A model generated the notes under the pieces. The model saw only the letters and a list, made by a program, of their open reading frames with translations. It made no database searches and had not been told where the DNA came from. This document shows positions 14,715 to 22,081 of a stretch of 24,337 nt of DNA, piece by piece; position 1 is the first letter of the stretch, and each line of letters opens with the position of its first letter. Position numbers and translations under genes: made by a program. Source of the stretch: Ruminococcaceae bacterium UBA1730 (GTDB lineage: Bacteria > Bacillota > Clostridia > Oscillospirales > Acutalibacteraceae); the NCBI GenBank assembly GCA_002315935.1, contig DCII01000066.1, positions 1-24,337 of the forward strand. Reading direction: 5' to 3'.

Positions 14715-14756
14715 TTTAATTTCCTCCAATTATAATAGTTTTTAATTTTTTAAATT

Positions 14757-15281
14757 TTAAGCTTCTGCTTCTGCGGCAGGAGCAGCTTCGCCGCCCTTAT
14801 CAACGATAGCCTGAATAGCACGGGCGAAGGATGCGATGGGTGCATTGAATGCGTTGCAAACAGTTGCAAGAAGAACTTCTCTGGTGGGGAGCTTTGCAAG
14901 AGAGTCAATAGTAGCTGTGTCAACTACCTTACCCTCAAGGTAACCGCTCTTAACTGAAAAATTCTTATGAGTATCAGCAAACTTGGAGAGGATTCTTGCA
15001 GCAGCAGTATGATCCTCAGGGCTGATAGCGATAGCTGTTGTTCCTTCAAGAACATTTGTAAGATCATCAAGACCTGCGTTCTTTGCAGCGAGACCGAGGA
15101 GAGTATTCTTAACTACCGAATACTTAACACCTGCCTCACGGAGATCCTTACGGAGCTTGGTATCATCAGCAACTGTGATGCCTTTATAATCAACAACAAC
15201 ACCTGCAACTGAACCTTTAAGCTGTTCGGTAAGGTCAGCAACGACTGCCTTCTTCTGCTCTAAAACTTTTTCACTGGGCAT
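14757..15281 (-). CDS. rplJ: 50S ribosomal protein L10
   Basis: This 174-residue L10 forms the base of the ribosomal stalk and binds L7/L12 dimers through its C-terminal helix. Recognisable segments include MPSEKVLEQKKAVVADL, VDYKGITV, LRKDLREAGVKYSVVKNTLL, LEGTTAIAIS and KLPTREVLLA. The Ala-rich, acidic end (EAAPAAEAEA) is usual for Clostridia. The start is at MPSEK because GGAGGTG lies just upstream; longer in-frame starts would run into the leader hairpin. Its expression is very likely controlled by the L10 leader and attenuator upstream, with L10-L12 as repressor. Confidence 0.98.
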   Translation of the reverse strand: MPSEKVLEQKKAVVADLTEQLKGSVAGVVVDYKGITVADDTKLRKDLREAGVKYSVVKNTLLGLAAKNAGLDDLTNVLEGTTAIAISPEDHTAAARILSKFADTHKNFSVKSGYLEGKVVDTATIDSLAKLPTREVLLATVCNAFNAPIASFARAIQAIVDKGGEAAPAAEAEA

Positions 15282-15319
15282 TTTATTTTTCACCTCCATG
15301 CGGAATACTAAACAAAAAT

Positions 15320-15445
15320 TAAAGCCCTTTCCGCAAACCGCAGAAAGGGCATAACATAGCAAAATTACTTTTCTATGCATCCTCTCTCGGCAGGCGGTTA
15401 AACAACCATTATGCGAAAAGCACCTGCTGTCTTAAAAAGAACAGC
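15320..15445 (-). promoter_or_regulatory. L10 leader (rplJ autoregulatory RNA) with attenuator hairpin
   Basis: On the minus strand GACAGCAGGTGC and TTAACCGCCTGCCGAG (within 15377-15431) are the conserved halves of the L10 leader, the mRNA site bound by the L10-L12 complex. Downstream, a hairpin with GCCCTTTC/GAAAGGGC arms (15324-15350) followed by TTTAATTTTT looks like an attenuator. It lies about 40 nt before rplJ. The two elements together indicate feedback control by premature termination. Confidence 0.85.
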
Positions 15446-15451
15446 GTTAGT

Positions 15452-15480
15452 ATATTACCACAGTAATACACTTTTGTCAA
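15452..15480 (-). promoter_or_regulatory. Promoter of rplJ-rplL
   Basis: On the minus strand a consensus TTGACA (15475-15480), 17 nt, and TAATAT (15452-15457) place the start of transcription just before the L10 leader. It lies directly after the rplA terminator. Confidence 0.85.
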
Positions 15481-15490
15481 GAACTTTTAT

Positions 15491-15533
15491 AAAAAATTCC
15501 GAACCGAGTGAACAGAATCAACCGTTCACCTCG
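15491..15533 (-). terminator. Probable terminator after rplA
   Basis: On the minus strand an imperfect stem CGAGGTGAAC (15524-15533)/GTTCACTCG (15505-15513) with a bulged G is followed after 8 nt by TTTTTT. The gap to the T tract makes this weaker than other terminators here. Confidence 0.5.
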
Positions 15534-15543
15534 AAAAATCAAA

Positions 15544-16254
15544 TCAGCCTTCAACAGAAGCTGTGCCGACCTTGTTGGGGTTAACCTTAATGCCGGGGCC
15601 CATAGTTGTTGCAAGAACGCATGAGCGGATATACTGACCCTTTGATGCTGCGGGCTTAGCCTTAACAACTGCATCAAGAAGAGTATTAAAGTTTTCACCG
15701 AGCTTCTCTGCACCGAAGGACGCCTTGCCGATGGGGCAATGGATGATGTTTGTTTTGTCAAGACGGTATTCAATCTTACCGGCTTTAGCTTCTGTTACTG
15801 CCTTTGCAACATCAGGAGTAACTGTACCTGCCTTGGGGCTGGGCATAAGTCCACGGGGACCGAGAACCTTACCGAGACGGCCAACAAGACCCATCATGTT
15901 GGGTGCTGCGATAGCAACATCGAAATCCATGAAGCCTTCGCCCTGGATTTTAGCAACAAGGTCTTCTGCACCGACGATTTCTGCACCTGCAGCAGCTGCT
16001 GCATCAGCATCTGCACCCTTGGCAAAAACTGCAACTCTGACAGTCTTACCTGTTCCGTTAGGAAGAACAACTGCGCCACGAACCTGCTGGTCTGCATGAC
16101 GTGAGTCAACACCAAGACGGATGTGAACTTCAACTGTCTCGTCAAATTTAGCACTTGCGGTCTTAACTGCAAGCTCAAGTGCATCAGCGGGATCGTAGAG
16201 AGTTGCTTTTTCTACGAGCTTAGCACTTTCGTTATATTTCTTTCCGTGTTTCAT
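15544..16254 (-). CDS. rplA: 50S ribosomal protein L1
   Basis: This 236-residue L1 is the protein of the mobile stalk at the tRNA exit site; it also represses its own operon in many bacteria. The family signature region (IAAPNMMGLVGRLGKVLGPRG, about 115-135, then LMPSPKAGTVT) is intact, as are HIRLGVDSRHADQQVRG and the C-terminal TTMGPGIKVN. The start follows GGGAGGAAATAATTATT. A second GGGAGGAAA block lies about 37 nt further upstream in the rplK-rplA gap, a small duplication of Shine-Dalgarno-like sequence. It lies 60 nt after rplK. Confidence 0.98.
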   Translation of the reverse strand: MKHGKKYNESAKLVEKATLYDPADALELAVKTASAKFDETVEVHIRLGVDSRHADQQVRGAVVLPNGTGKTVRVAVFAKGADADAAAAAGAEIVGAEDLVAKIQGEGFMDFDVAIAAPNMMGLVGRLGKVLGPRGLMPSPKAGTVTPDVAKAVTEAKAGKIEYRLDKTNIIHCPIGKASFGAEKLGENFNTLLDAVVKAKPAASKGQYIRSCVLATTMGPGIKVNPNKVGTASVEG

Positions 16255-16314
16255 AATAATTATTTCCTCCCAATCATGTGGTTAAATCGGATTTTTCCTC
16301 CCACAGTTTGCAAA

Positions 16315-16740
16315 TCAATCAACAACAGTAACGCCCATGCTGCGTGCAGTACCTGCTACCATGCTCATAGCTGCTTCAACTGAAGCTGCGTTGAGGTCAG
16401 GCATCTTCTGCTCAGCAATCTTGCGAACCTGTTCTGAAGTGATGGATGCAACCTTGGTCTTGTTGGGAACGCCCGAACCGCTGTCGATACCGCAAGCCTT
16501 CTTGATGAGGACTGCTGCGGGCGGGGTCTTTGTGATGAATGAGAATGTGCGGTCTGCATAAACGGTGATAACAACAGGAATGATGAGACCCATATCGTTC
16601 TTTGTTCTCTCATTGAATTCCTTGGTGAAAGCCATGATGTTAACGCCGTGCTGACCGAGAGCAGGACCTACAGGGGGAGCCGGAGTGGCCTTACCTGCGG
16701 GGATCTGTAACTTAATTAAGCCAACAACTTTCTGTGCCAT
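16315..16740 (-). CDS. rplK: 50S ribosomal protein L11
   Basis: This 141-residue L11 binds the GTPase-associated region of 23S rRNA. The N-terminal domain has the conserved PAPPVGPALGQHGVNIMAF loop. The C-terminal RNA-binding domain has SGSGVPNKTKVASIT, QVRKIAEQKMPDLNA and the MVAGTARSMG(V/I) signature end. Length is standard. The start is preceded by GGAGG. It lies 140 nt downstream of nusG, across a gap with several hairpins. Confidence 0.98.
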   Translation of the reverse strand: MAQKVVGLIKLQIPAGKATPAPPVGPALGQHGVNIMAFTKEFNERTKNDMGLIIPVVITVYADRTFSFITKTPPAAVLIKKACGIDSGSGVPNKTKVASITSEQVRKIAEQKMPDLNAASVEAAMSMVAGTARSMGVTVVD

Positions 16741-16774
16741 AACTAATTAACCTCCATAAAATGTGGTGAATGGC

Positions 16775-16873
16775 GGAGCAATTATGATTTTTGCTCCTCC
16801 CACGAAGCCGACACGAATAAGCCCGTGCGACTGCGCCGAAGCGCTAAATTTGAAAGGGCATAGCCCTCAAATT
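16775..16873 (-). other. Structured nusG-rplK intercistronic region
   Basis: Three hairpins are visible on the minus strand: AATTTGA-GGGC-TAT-GCCC-TT-TCAAATT (16847-16873), a GCGC-TTCG-GCGC hairpin with the very stable cUUCGg loop (16833-16844), and GGAGCAA/TTGCTCC (16775-16797). None has a good T tract, so they are not clear terminators. They could form the L1 feedback site that lies before rplK in other bacteria, or an mRNA processing site; both are inference. Confidence 0.5.
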
Positions 16874-16880
16874 ACCGTGA

Positions 16881-17429
16881 TTATTCGGCAAGCTCAACAT
16901 CGTCAAGCTCAAGCTCAACAATTGTATTCTTACCAAAGAGTGCGGATACCGAAACCTTAACCTTGTTTTCATCAAGGTTGATTTCATCAACAATTCCCGA
17001 GAATCCTTCGAACAGATCTGCGATAATATTGACAGTATCGCCGACCGCATAGGAAACCTCAACAATCTTCTTCTCGACTCCGAGCCTGATAACCTCTTCA
17101 TCGGTAAGGGGAATTGCTTTGTTTTCAGGACCGACAAAGCCGGTAACTCCTCTTGTGTTGCGGATAAGAAGCCAAGCTTCGTCGCTCATTGTGGGGCGGT
17201 TATCCTGATCATAAGATACAGCTACCTTAACGAGAACATAACCCGGCCACAGCTTTCTTTCAACCTCTTTTTTCTTTTCGGCATCAATAACTTTTTCTGT
17301 GGGGATTTTGACCTCAAGAATCTGATCCTGCATTTTGCGGTTTTCAGCCATCTTTTCGATGCTGGAAGCCACTTTGTTTTCGTAGCCGGAATAAGTATGA
17401 ACTACAAACCACTTTGCGTCAGCAGACAT
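16881..17429 (-). CDS. nusG: Transcription termination/antitermination factor NusG
   Basis: This 182-residue NusG binds RNA polymerase and affects pausing, termination and coupling. The N-terminal NGN domain starts KWFVVHTYSGYENKVA and contains RKLWPGYVLVKV and the NTRGVTGFVG segment (about 93-105). The C-terminal KOW domain (about 125-182) has YAVGDTVNIIADLFEGFSG. Length fits the family. GGAGG precedes the ATG, and the gene follows secE after 16 nt. Order rpmG-secE-nusG-rplK-rplA is the usual one. Confidence 0.98.
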   Translation of the reverse strand: MSADAKWFVVHTYSGYENKVASSIEKMAENRKMQDQILEVKIPTEKVIDAEKKKEVERKLWPGYVLVKVAVSYDQDNRPTMSDEAWLLIRNTRGVTGFVGPENKAIPLTDEEVIRLGVEKKIVEVSYAVGDTVNIIADLFEGFSGIVDEINLDENKVKVSVSALFGKNTIVELELDDVELAE

Positions 17430-17445
17430 TAACTTTTCCTCCCGG

Positions 17446-17838
17446 TTAGTTTAATACCCAATTGCCAACAGAATTGATTGCTCCTGCAACGGTTGCCTCA
17501 ACTGCGGCAGCAGTTGTTTCGGCAGTGTCACCGGCAGCAGCATTCTTAGCTGCATCCTTGAGAAGCTGAAGACCATTGGTGAGAAGCCAGTCAATAGCAA
17601 AGATTGCAAGACCGATAACTGCAACTGACGCAAGAACTACGAGAGTTGACTTGAGAACGGTCTTACCGTCAGGCCAAACAATTTTCTTTATCTCGCCTTT
17701 GATGTCTTTAAAAAACTTCTTGATGGCTTTGCCTGTTCTTACGAACCAGTTGCCATTGGGATTTGCAGGCTTTTTCTGCTTGCTTTTTTCAGCGGCAGCA
17801 ACTTTCTGGGCAGCTTCGGAATTTTCCTTTTTTGCCAT
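17446..17838 (-). CDS. secE: Preprotein translocase subunit SecE (extended)
   Basis: This 130-residue protein is the small subunit of the SecYEG channel. The core is typical: the amphipathic helix FFKDIKGEIKKIVWPDGKTVLKS with the conserved Lys-x-Val-x-Trp-Pro, then one membrane helix (about 63-88). It is about twice the size of Bacillus SecE because of a Lys-rich N-terminal extension (about 1-30) and an Ala/Thr-rich C-terminal tail of about 40 residues. GGAGG lies 8 nt before ATG. It lies 16 nt behind rpmG and 16 nt before nusG. Confidence 0.95.
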   Translation of the reverse strand: MAKKENSEAAQKVAAAEKSKQKKPANPNGNWFVRTGKAIKKFFKDIKGEIKKIVWPDGKTVLKSTLVVLASVAVIGLAIFAIDWLLTNGLQLLKDAAKNAAAGDTAETTAAAVEATVAGAINSVGNWVLN

Positions 17839-17854
17839 AAGTCGATCCTCCCGC

Positions 17855-18019
17855 TTACTTAGATTCTCTGTGAAGAGTGTGTTTCTTGCAGAAACGGCAA
17901 TACTTGTTCATTTCAAGTCTGTCGGGTGAATTCTGCTTGTTTTTCATTGTGTTGTAATTGCGCTGTTTGCATTCGGTGCAAGCAAGTGTAATCTTGACTC
18001 TCTTACCGTTAGCAGCCAT
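17855..18019 (-). CDS. rpmG: 50S ribosomal protein L33 (zinc-binding form)
   Basis: This 54-residue protein begins MAANGKRVKITLACTECK and ends KYCRFCKKHTLHRESK. Its two CxxC pairs (C14, C17, C41, C44) make it the zinc-containing form of L33. GGAGGTG lies 6-7 nt before the ATG. It is the first gene of the rpmG-secE-nusG-rplK-rplA unit, as in many Bacillota, and is read from a long structured leader. Confidence 0.97.
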   Translation of the reverse strand: MAANGKRVKITLACTECKQRNYNTMKNKQNSPDRLEMNKYCRFCKKHTLHRESK

Positions 18020-18080
18020 GTGCGGCACCTCCATTATTCGGAATTATTAGTCCGTTCCCTGAACCTATCAGGCAATTCAT
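18009..18080 (-). CDS. Possible upstream ORF overlapping the rpmG start
   Basis: A 23-codon frame reads MNCLIGSGNGLIIPNN... and stops at TAA inside rpmG codons 3-4, in another frame. A GGGAGG lies 10 nt before its ATG. Its sequence also forms the hairpin CCTGA/TCAGG. If translated, ribosomes would cross the rpmG initiation region and stop there, giving a coupling or attenuation device. It may be a chance frame; there is no protein-level support. Confidence 0.25.
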   Translation of the reverse strand: MNCLIGSGNGLIIPNNGGAAHGC

Positions 18081-18146
18081 GACGGACCGGCCTCCCTCTG
18101 CGAGCTTATAAAAGTGGGTGCAAAAAAAGAACCCTTTTGCAGAGGT
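18020..18146 (-). promoter_or_regulatory. Structured 5' leader of the rpmG-secE-nusG operon
   Basis: The leader of about 125 nt contains two strong pairings on the minus strand. CCTCTGC pairs with GCAGAGG (ends near 18145 and 18098). GTCCGT/ACGGAC (about 18051-18087) encloses an inner CCTGA-TAGGT-TCAGG hairpin. The GCAGAGGGAGG arm also contains the purine run before the small upstream ORF, so the first helix could hide it. I do not recognise a named regulatory RNA. Confidence 0.6.
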
Positions 18147-18152
18147 AGAGAT

Positions 18153-18181
18153 ATGATAACATATTCTTTCTCTGCCGTCAA
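18153..18181 (-). promoter_or_regulatory. Promoter of the rpmG operon
   Basis: On the minus strand TTGACG (18176-18181), 17 nt, and TATCAT (18153-18158) give a start near 18146, about 125 nt before rpmG. Confidence 0.75.
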
Positions 18182-18282
18182 GTCCTTTTTCAATGTTTTA
18201 TTCAACATATATTTCGGCATCTGAATTTCAGTTATTCGTCAAAGTTGACAAATTATATATTTTAATTATTTACATTAATATA

Positions 18283-20313
18283 TCATAAAACGCCTTTGAT
18301 GTAAAGACCTCTTGTGAATTCTCCGTCTGCCTTTGAACGGCTGAAATGAGCCTTCATAATGCCGGCAATTTCTTCCTTTGATTCAACCGTGAAATAAAGA
18401 AGGTTGAAATCAATTCCCGAAACGGATTTATCCGAAATCCAAAGGGGTCTGGAATTGAGAATATAACTGCATCCGTTCTTGCAGACAACGGGAAATTCAA
18501 CATTCATCCTGTCCACAAGATGGCTTTTTGATTTGCATTCAGAACAGGTCAGCTTATTCTTAATCGGGCAATTTCTCGTCACCATCAGCGGAATTCTGCC
18601 GTAGGTCATAATTCCTCTCGGCAAATCGCCGCCGAGTCTTGAAACCTGCTTCAACGTGCATTCGCAGGAAAGCAAAGCGTCTTCTGCTCCCATTCTTTTC
18701 ATTTCCTCAAGTGAAGACGAATTGAAAATATTCATTCCAAATCCGCATACGAACGGTTTACCTGCCCTTTCCGCAATGCCAACTCCGTCAAGAGTGCATA
18801 TCCAAGCAATGTCAAAATTCTTTTCTTTAAGTTGAGCAATATATTTTTCTGAATTTGAAAATACTGCAGACGGAATCTCTGCGGCAACCTCTTTGCCCAT
18901 CCCGTGAAGCTTTTCAATCGTTTCATCTGATGTTTCAAGCGGAACGATAACTCTCGAAATTCCGTCAAGGCTGTCGGAAATCTGCTCTTCCTTGAAAAAT
19001 CTTGCATGGGTCTGTAAATCGGGTGTCATATGTTTTGGGGTACTGTATCTATATGGTTCAACGCCTTTTTCTTCTCTTTCGGCAAGAAGCACATCAAGCT
19101 TTTCGAATGCATCACGGCGAAGAGCGTTGATTGCGGAAGCGGAAGCATTAAGTCCTTCTTCAAAATCAACGGAAATATCCTTAACATAAAACTGTGTCCC
19201 GCCGCACTTCGAAAGTCTTTCCTTGAGTTCAGCCTCCGTAATTGCCCGATTGAGTGCTTTTTCGGGAGCAACATCTGAATGAATTTCAGCCGAAATCCTT
19301 CCGTATTCCGCCAGTAGAACCATCTTCTCGCCGCATCTGAATTTCACTGAAAGCGAAACGGGAACAATCGGCTTCTCTTTTTCATAAAGCCTTTCAAGAG
19401 ACGAAAGCACGCCGGAAGCACCTTCAACATCTTCTTTTCTGCGAATTCCGAACATATCCCTGCCGAGCCTACCTTCGAAATATCCTTTTGTAAATCCGGA
19501 GCGTGAAAATACCGCTTTCAAAGCATTATCAATCTCGTTATCGGGAGTGCCCTTAAGACTGTTCCTGCACGCAGTTACTGCGGCGGCAACATATTCGGGT
19601 CGCTTCATCCTGCCCTCAATTTTGAAGGAACAAACTCCCGCATCCTCAAGCCTTTGAAGCTCATCAACAAGCGATAAATCCTTGAGGCTCAAAGCGTTTC
19701 CGCCGCTTGCGTTCACTCCGAACGGAAGTCTGCACGGCTGAGCACAAAGACCTCTGTTTCCGCTTCTGCCGCCGAGAACACTGCTCATAAGGCATTGACC
19801 CGAAACGCACATACAAAGTGCACCGTGAACAAAATATTCAAGCTCTGTATCGGTCTGCGAGGAAATTATTTTTATTTCGTTTTCGGAAAGTTCTCTCGGA
19901 AGCACAACACGGCTGAATCCCATTTTTTCAAGAGCCTTGACACCCTCGATGCTCTGCACGGACATCTGGGTTGAAGCGTGCATAGGCATAGCCGAAGAGA
20001 CCTGACGCACCAGTGCGACAAGTCCGGTATCCTGCAAAATGAGTGCATCAACATTGCATTCGCAGGCACATTTTATTGCTTCATATGCAGCTTCAAGCTC
20101 TTCATCGCTCACGAGAGTGTTGAGAGTCTGATAAACCTTCACATTTCTTGCGTGGCAATAATCAACCGCTTTTTTTAGCTCTTCATCCGAGAAATTCGAA
20201 GCATTTCTGCGTGCATTGAAGCTTTTTCCGCCGAGATAGACGGCATTTGCTCCGCATCTGACTGCGGCAACAACCGAATCAAAGCTCCCTGCCGGAGCGA
20301 GTATTTCAGCCAT
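18283..20313 (-). CDS. U32 peptidase-family protein, long RlhA-like form
   Basis: This 676-residue protein begins with the U32 barrel (MAEILAPAGSFDSVVAAVRCGANAVYLGG). The family signature is intact: EYFVHGALCMCVSGQCLMS (159-178), followed by GGRSGNRGLCAQPCR (181-195) with its Fe-S-type cysteines. SFKIEGRMKRPEYVA follows, then a long region like the DUF3656 insert, and a C-terminal Cys-rich segment (RNCPIKNKLTCSECKSK). Although named peptidases, relatives TrhP and RlhA are RNA hydroxylation enzymes (tRNA U34 and 23S C2501) using prephenate; the long architecture is nearer to RlhA. That assignment is inference. It overlaps the zapA stop by 1 nt (TAATG), so it is translationally coupled. No terminator is seen after it. 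Confidence 0.9.
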   Translation of the reverse strand: MAEILAPAGSFDSVVAAVRCGANAVYLGGKSFNARRNASNFSDEELKKAVDYCHARNVKVYQTLNTLVSDEELEAAYEAIKCACECNVDALILQDTGLVALVRQVSSAMPMHASTQMSVQSIEGVKALEKMGFSRVVLPRELSENEIKIISSQTDTELEYFVHGALCMCVSGQCLMSSVLGGRSGNRGLCAQPCRLPFGVNASGGNALSLKDLSLVDELQRLEDAGVCSFKIEGRMKRPEYVAAAVTACRNSLKGTPDNEIDNALKAVFSRSGFTKGYFEGRLGRDMFGIRRKEDVEGASGVLSSLERLYEKEKPIVPVSLSVKFRCGEKMVLLAEYGRISAEIHSDVAPEKALNRAITEAELKERLSKCGGTQFYVKDISVDFEEGLNASASAINALRRDAFEKLDVLLAEREEKGVEPYRYSTPKHMTPDLQTHARFFKEEQISDSLDGISRVIVPLETSDETIEKLHGMGKEVAAEIPSAVFSNSEKYIAQLKEKNFDIAWICTLDGVGIAERAGKPFVCGFGMNIFNSSSLEEMKRMGAEDALLSCECTLKQVSRLGGDLPRGIMTYGRIPLMVTRNCPIKNKLTCSECKSKSHLVDRMNVEFPVVCKNGCSYILNSRPLWISDKSVSGIDFNLLYFTVESKEEIAGIMKAHFSRSKADGEFTRGLYIKGVL

Positions 20314-20639
20314 TACTTATTTTTGAGTTCCTTTGCAAGCTTTTCGCATTCACGCTTCGAAAGTTCGGCATCGCTTCTTGCTCTTGCGGCATCCTCAAGG
20401 TAACCCTGAATCTGATTTCTGAGGTTTTCAGAAGTGATTTCGGATTTTTTATAAAGGTCCGCATATTCCAGAGCTGTTACGATAGCCGCCTGAGTTACCG
20501 AGATCCTTGAATTATTCTGCATAAGCTCGGTTATTTTCTTATCAAGCTCTGCACCGATTCCGGCAACATAATCAAGGTCATCATCAGTTCCGATATTGTA
20601 TTCTTCCCCTGCTATCTGAAGTTTGATTTTTTCCATCAT
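20313..20639 (-). CDS. zapA: Cell division protein ZapA
   Basis: This 108-residue protein has the ZapA start (KIKLQIAGEEYNIGTDDD) followed by the helical dimer region (YVAGIGAELDKKITELM) and a C-terminal coiled coil. ZapA binds and bundles FtsZ filaments at midcell. Two adjacent ATG codons exist; GGAGG is 4 nt before the first (20639) and 7 nt before the second (20636), so the second is equally likely. It forms a coupled pair with the U32 gene, an arrangement common in Clostridia. Confidence 0.9.
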   Translation of the reverse strand: MMEKIKLQIAGEEYNIGTDDDLDYVAGIGAELDKKITELMQNNSRISVTQAAIVTALEYADLYKKSEITSENLRNQIQGYLEDAARARSDAELSKRECEKLAKELKNK

Positions 20640-20665
20640 AATTCCTCCGAAAAATAATTCATTTT

Positions 20666-20694
20666 ATTATACACCAAAAAATTTCAAGAATAAA
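20666..20694 (-). promoter_or_regulatory. Possible promoter of zapA-U32
   Basis: On the minus strand TATAAT (20666-20671) is exact, but the sequence 17 nt upstream (TTTATT, 20689-20694) is a poor -35. Confidence 0.4.
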
Positions 20695-20788
20695 GATATT
20701 TTTTGAAATTTGTGTATACAATTTGTTCAGCTACGACAATAAAAGCATCGAATAAAAGTATCGGAGATAGATAATAAAAAAATTTTTC

Positions 20789-20817
20789 TTGACTTTTTTT
20801 TGCTGTCATTTTATAAT
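20789..20817 (+). promoter_or_regulatory. Promoter of asnA
   Basis: TTGACT (20789-20794), 17 nt, and TATAAT (20812-20817) lie about 93 nt before the start codon. The leader shows no obvious T-box or riboswitch motif. Confidence 0.8.
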
Positions 20818-20910
20818 TATATATTATTTTCATAATCTAAACATTTTTCTCGTGCTTATTTTTCCCGAAGATAAAACAGATTTCAAATCAGGAACCAAGG
20901 GGGGTTCTTT

Positions 20911-21924
20911 ATGTATAAGCTTTATATTCCGGAGGGTTATCATTCCCTCTTAACCCAGCGTCAGACACAGCTCGCAATCAAGAAGGTCAAGGATTTCTTT
21001 GAGCGTGACCTTGCAATTCAGCTCAATCTCACCCGTGTTTCGGCTCCGCTTTTTGTTGATTCGGATTCCGGTCTTAACGACACTCTCAACGGAGTTGAAC
21101 GCCCCGTCAGATTCGACATCAAGGGCATTGACACCGGAGATGTTGAAATAGTTCAGTCGCTTGCAAAATGGAAAAGAATGGCTCTCGGTCAGTACGGCTT
21201 CGAAGCAGGCGAAGGACTTTATACTGACATGAACGCTATCAGGCGTGATGAGGACACAGATAATATCCATTCTGTTTTCGTTGACCAGTGGGACTGGGAG
21301 AAGCATATCGAAAAATCCGACAGAACCGAAGAAACTCTTAAAATTGCCGTCAGAGCAATTTACAGAGCTCTTCGCCATACCGAAAAATATATCTCCGATG
21401 ATTATGATTTCGTTGAGAAGCATTTTCTTCCCGATGCAATCACATTTATCACCACTCAGGAGCTTGAGGATATGTATCCCGACCTCACTCCGAAAGAAAG
21501 AGAAAAGGCAATTGCTAAAGAGAAAAAAGCTGTTTTCATCATGAAAATCGGCGGAGCACTCAAGAGCGGCAAGCCTCATGACGGCAGAGCACCCGACTAT
21601 GATGACTGGGAGCTTAACGGCGATATAGTTGTTTATTATCCTGTTCTCGACATTGCATTCGAGCTTTCATCAATGGGTATCAGAGTTGACGAAGAATCGC
21701 TCATGAAACAGCTTGAAATCAGAGGATGCACAGAGAGAAAAGAGCTTCCCTTCCATAAGTCGCTTCTCAACGGCGAGCTTCCGTATTCAATCGGCGGCGG
21801 AATCGGTCAGTCGAGAATATGTATGTTCTTCCTTCGCAAGGCTCATATAGGCGAGGTTCAGGCATCGGTCTGGCCGCAGGAAATGGTTGCCGAATGCAAA
21901 GCCAAAGGAATTGAATTATTATAA
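20911..21924 (+). CDS. asnA: Aspartate-ammonia ligase AsnA
   Basis: This 337-residue enzyme makes asparagine from aspartate, ammonia and ATP in the cytoplasm. The whole length matches AsnA, a class II aminoacyl-tRNA-synthetase-like fold. Recognisable blocks are FFERDLAIQLNLTRVSAPLFV, NDTLNGVERPVRFDI, VEIVQSLAKWKRMAL, GLYTDMNAIRRDE, VDQWDWEK and the C-terminal GGGIGQSRICMFFL(R/L)KAHIGEVQASVWP. The start is preceded by an unusually G-rich site (AAGGGGGG) about 7 nt upstream. It is monocistronic with its own promoter and terminator. Confidence 0.97.
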   Translation: MYKLYIPEGYHSLLTQRQTQLAIKKVKDFFERDLAIQLNLTRVSAPLFVDSDSGLNDTLNGVERPVRFDIKGIDTGDVEIVQSLAKWKRMALGQYGFEAGEGLYTDMNAIRRDEDTDNIHSVFVDQWDWEKHIEKSDRTEETLKIAVRAIYRALRHTEKYISDDYDFVEKHFLPDAITFITTQELEDMYPDLTPKEREKAIAKEKKAVFIMKIGGALKSGKPHDGRAPDYDDWELNGDIVVYYPVLDIAFELSSMGIRVDEESLMKQLEIRGCTERKELPFHKSLLNGELPYSIGGGIGQSRICMFFLRKAHIGEVQASVWPQEMVAECKAKGIELL

Positions 21925-21929
21925 GGTTT

Positions 21930-21966
21930 AAAAAGACTGCTCAGCATATCGTCTGAACAGTCTTTT
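21930..21966 (+). terminator. Terminator of asnA
   Basis: The stem AAAAGACTG (21931-21939)/CAGTCTTTT (21958-21966) is extended by an inner TCAG/CTGA pairing. Confidence 0.8.
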
Positions 21967-22018
21967 GCATTATTAATTCCGCTTTTCCGAGACGCTTTCC
22001 CGAGACTTGAAAAAGTTA

Positions 22019-22047
22019 TTGCAAATGAGCAATATATGGGATATAAT
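22019..22047 (+). promoter_or_regulatory. Promoter of the FemA/B-ThuA-dut cluster
   Basis: TTGCAA (22019-22024), 17 nt, and TATAAT (22042-22047) predict a start near 22054. This lies after the upstream ATG codons and supports the TTG start at 22082. Confidence 0.75.
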
Positions 22048-22081
22048 AAGCTTGAGTATATTTGATAGCGAGGATATTGAT

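Noticed and set aside
15282..15380. Upstream extension of L10 to 15380
   Set aside because: This stretch is the attenuator hairpin and leader of the rplJ mRNA; L10 begins at MPSEK with GGAGGTG before it.
15725..16104. Long plus-strand open frames opposite rplA
   Set aside because: They are antisense shadows of the biased rplA codons, with no ribosome binding site or family match.
18182..18282. TTGACA-like box and the GTCAA-AG-TTGAC palindrome downstream of the U32 gene
   Set aside because: No gene or well-placed -10 box follows on the plus strand, and no terminator stem is visible; the stretch is simply AT-rich.
20950..21579. 209-codon minus-strand frame opposite asnA
   Set aside because: It is a codon-bias shadow of asnA with no independent support.
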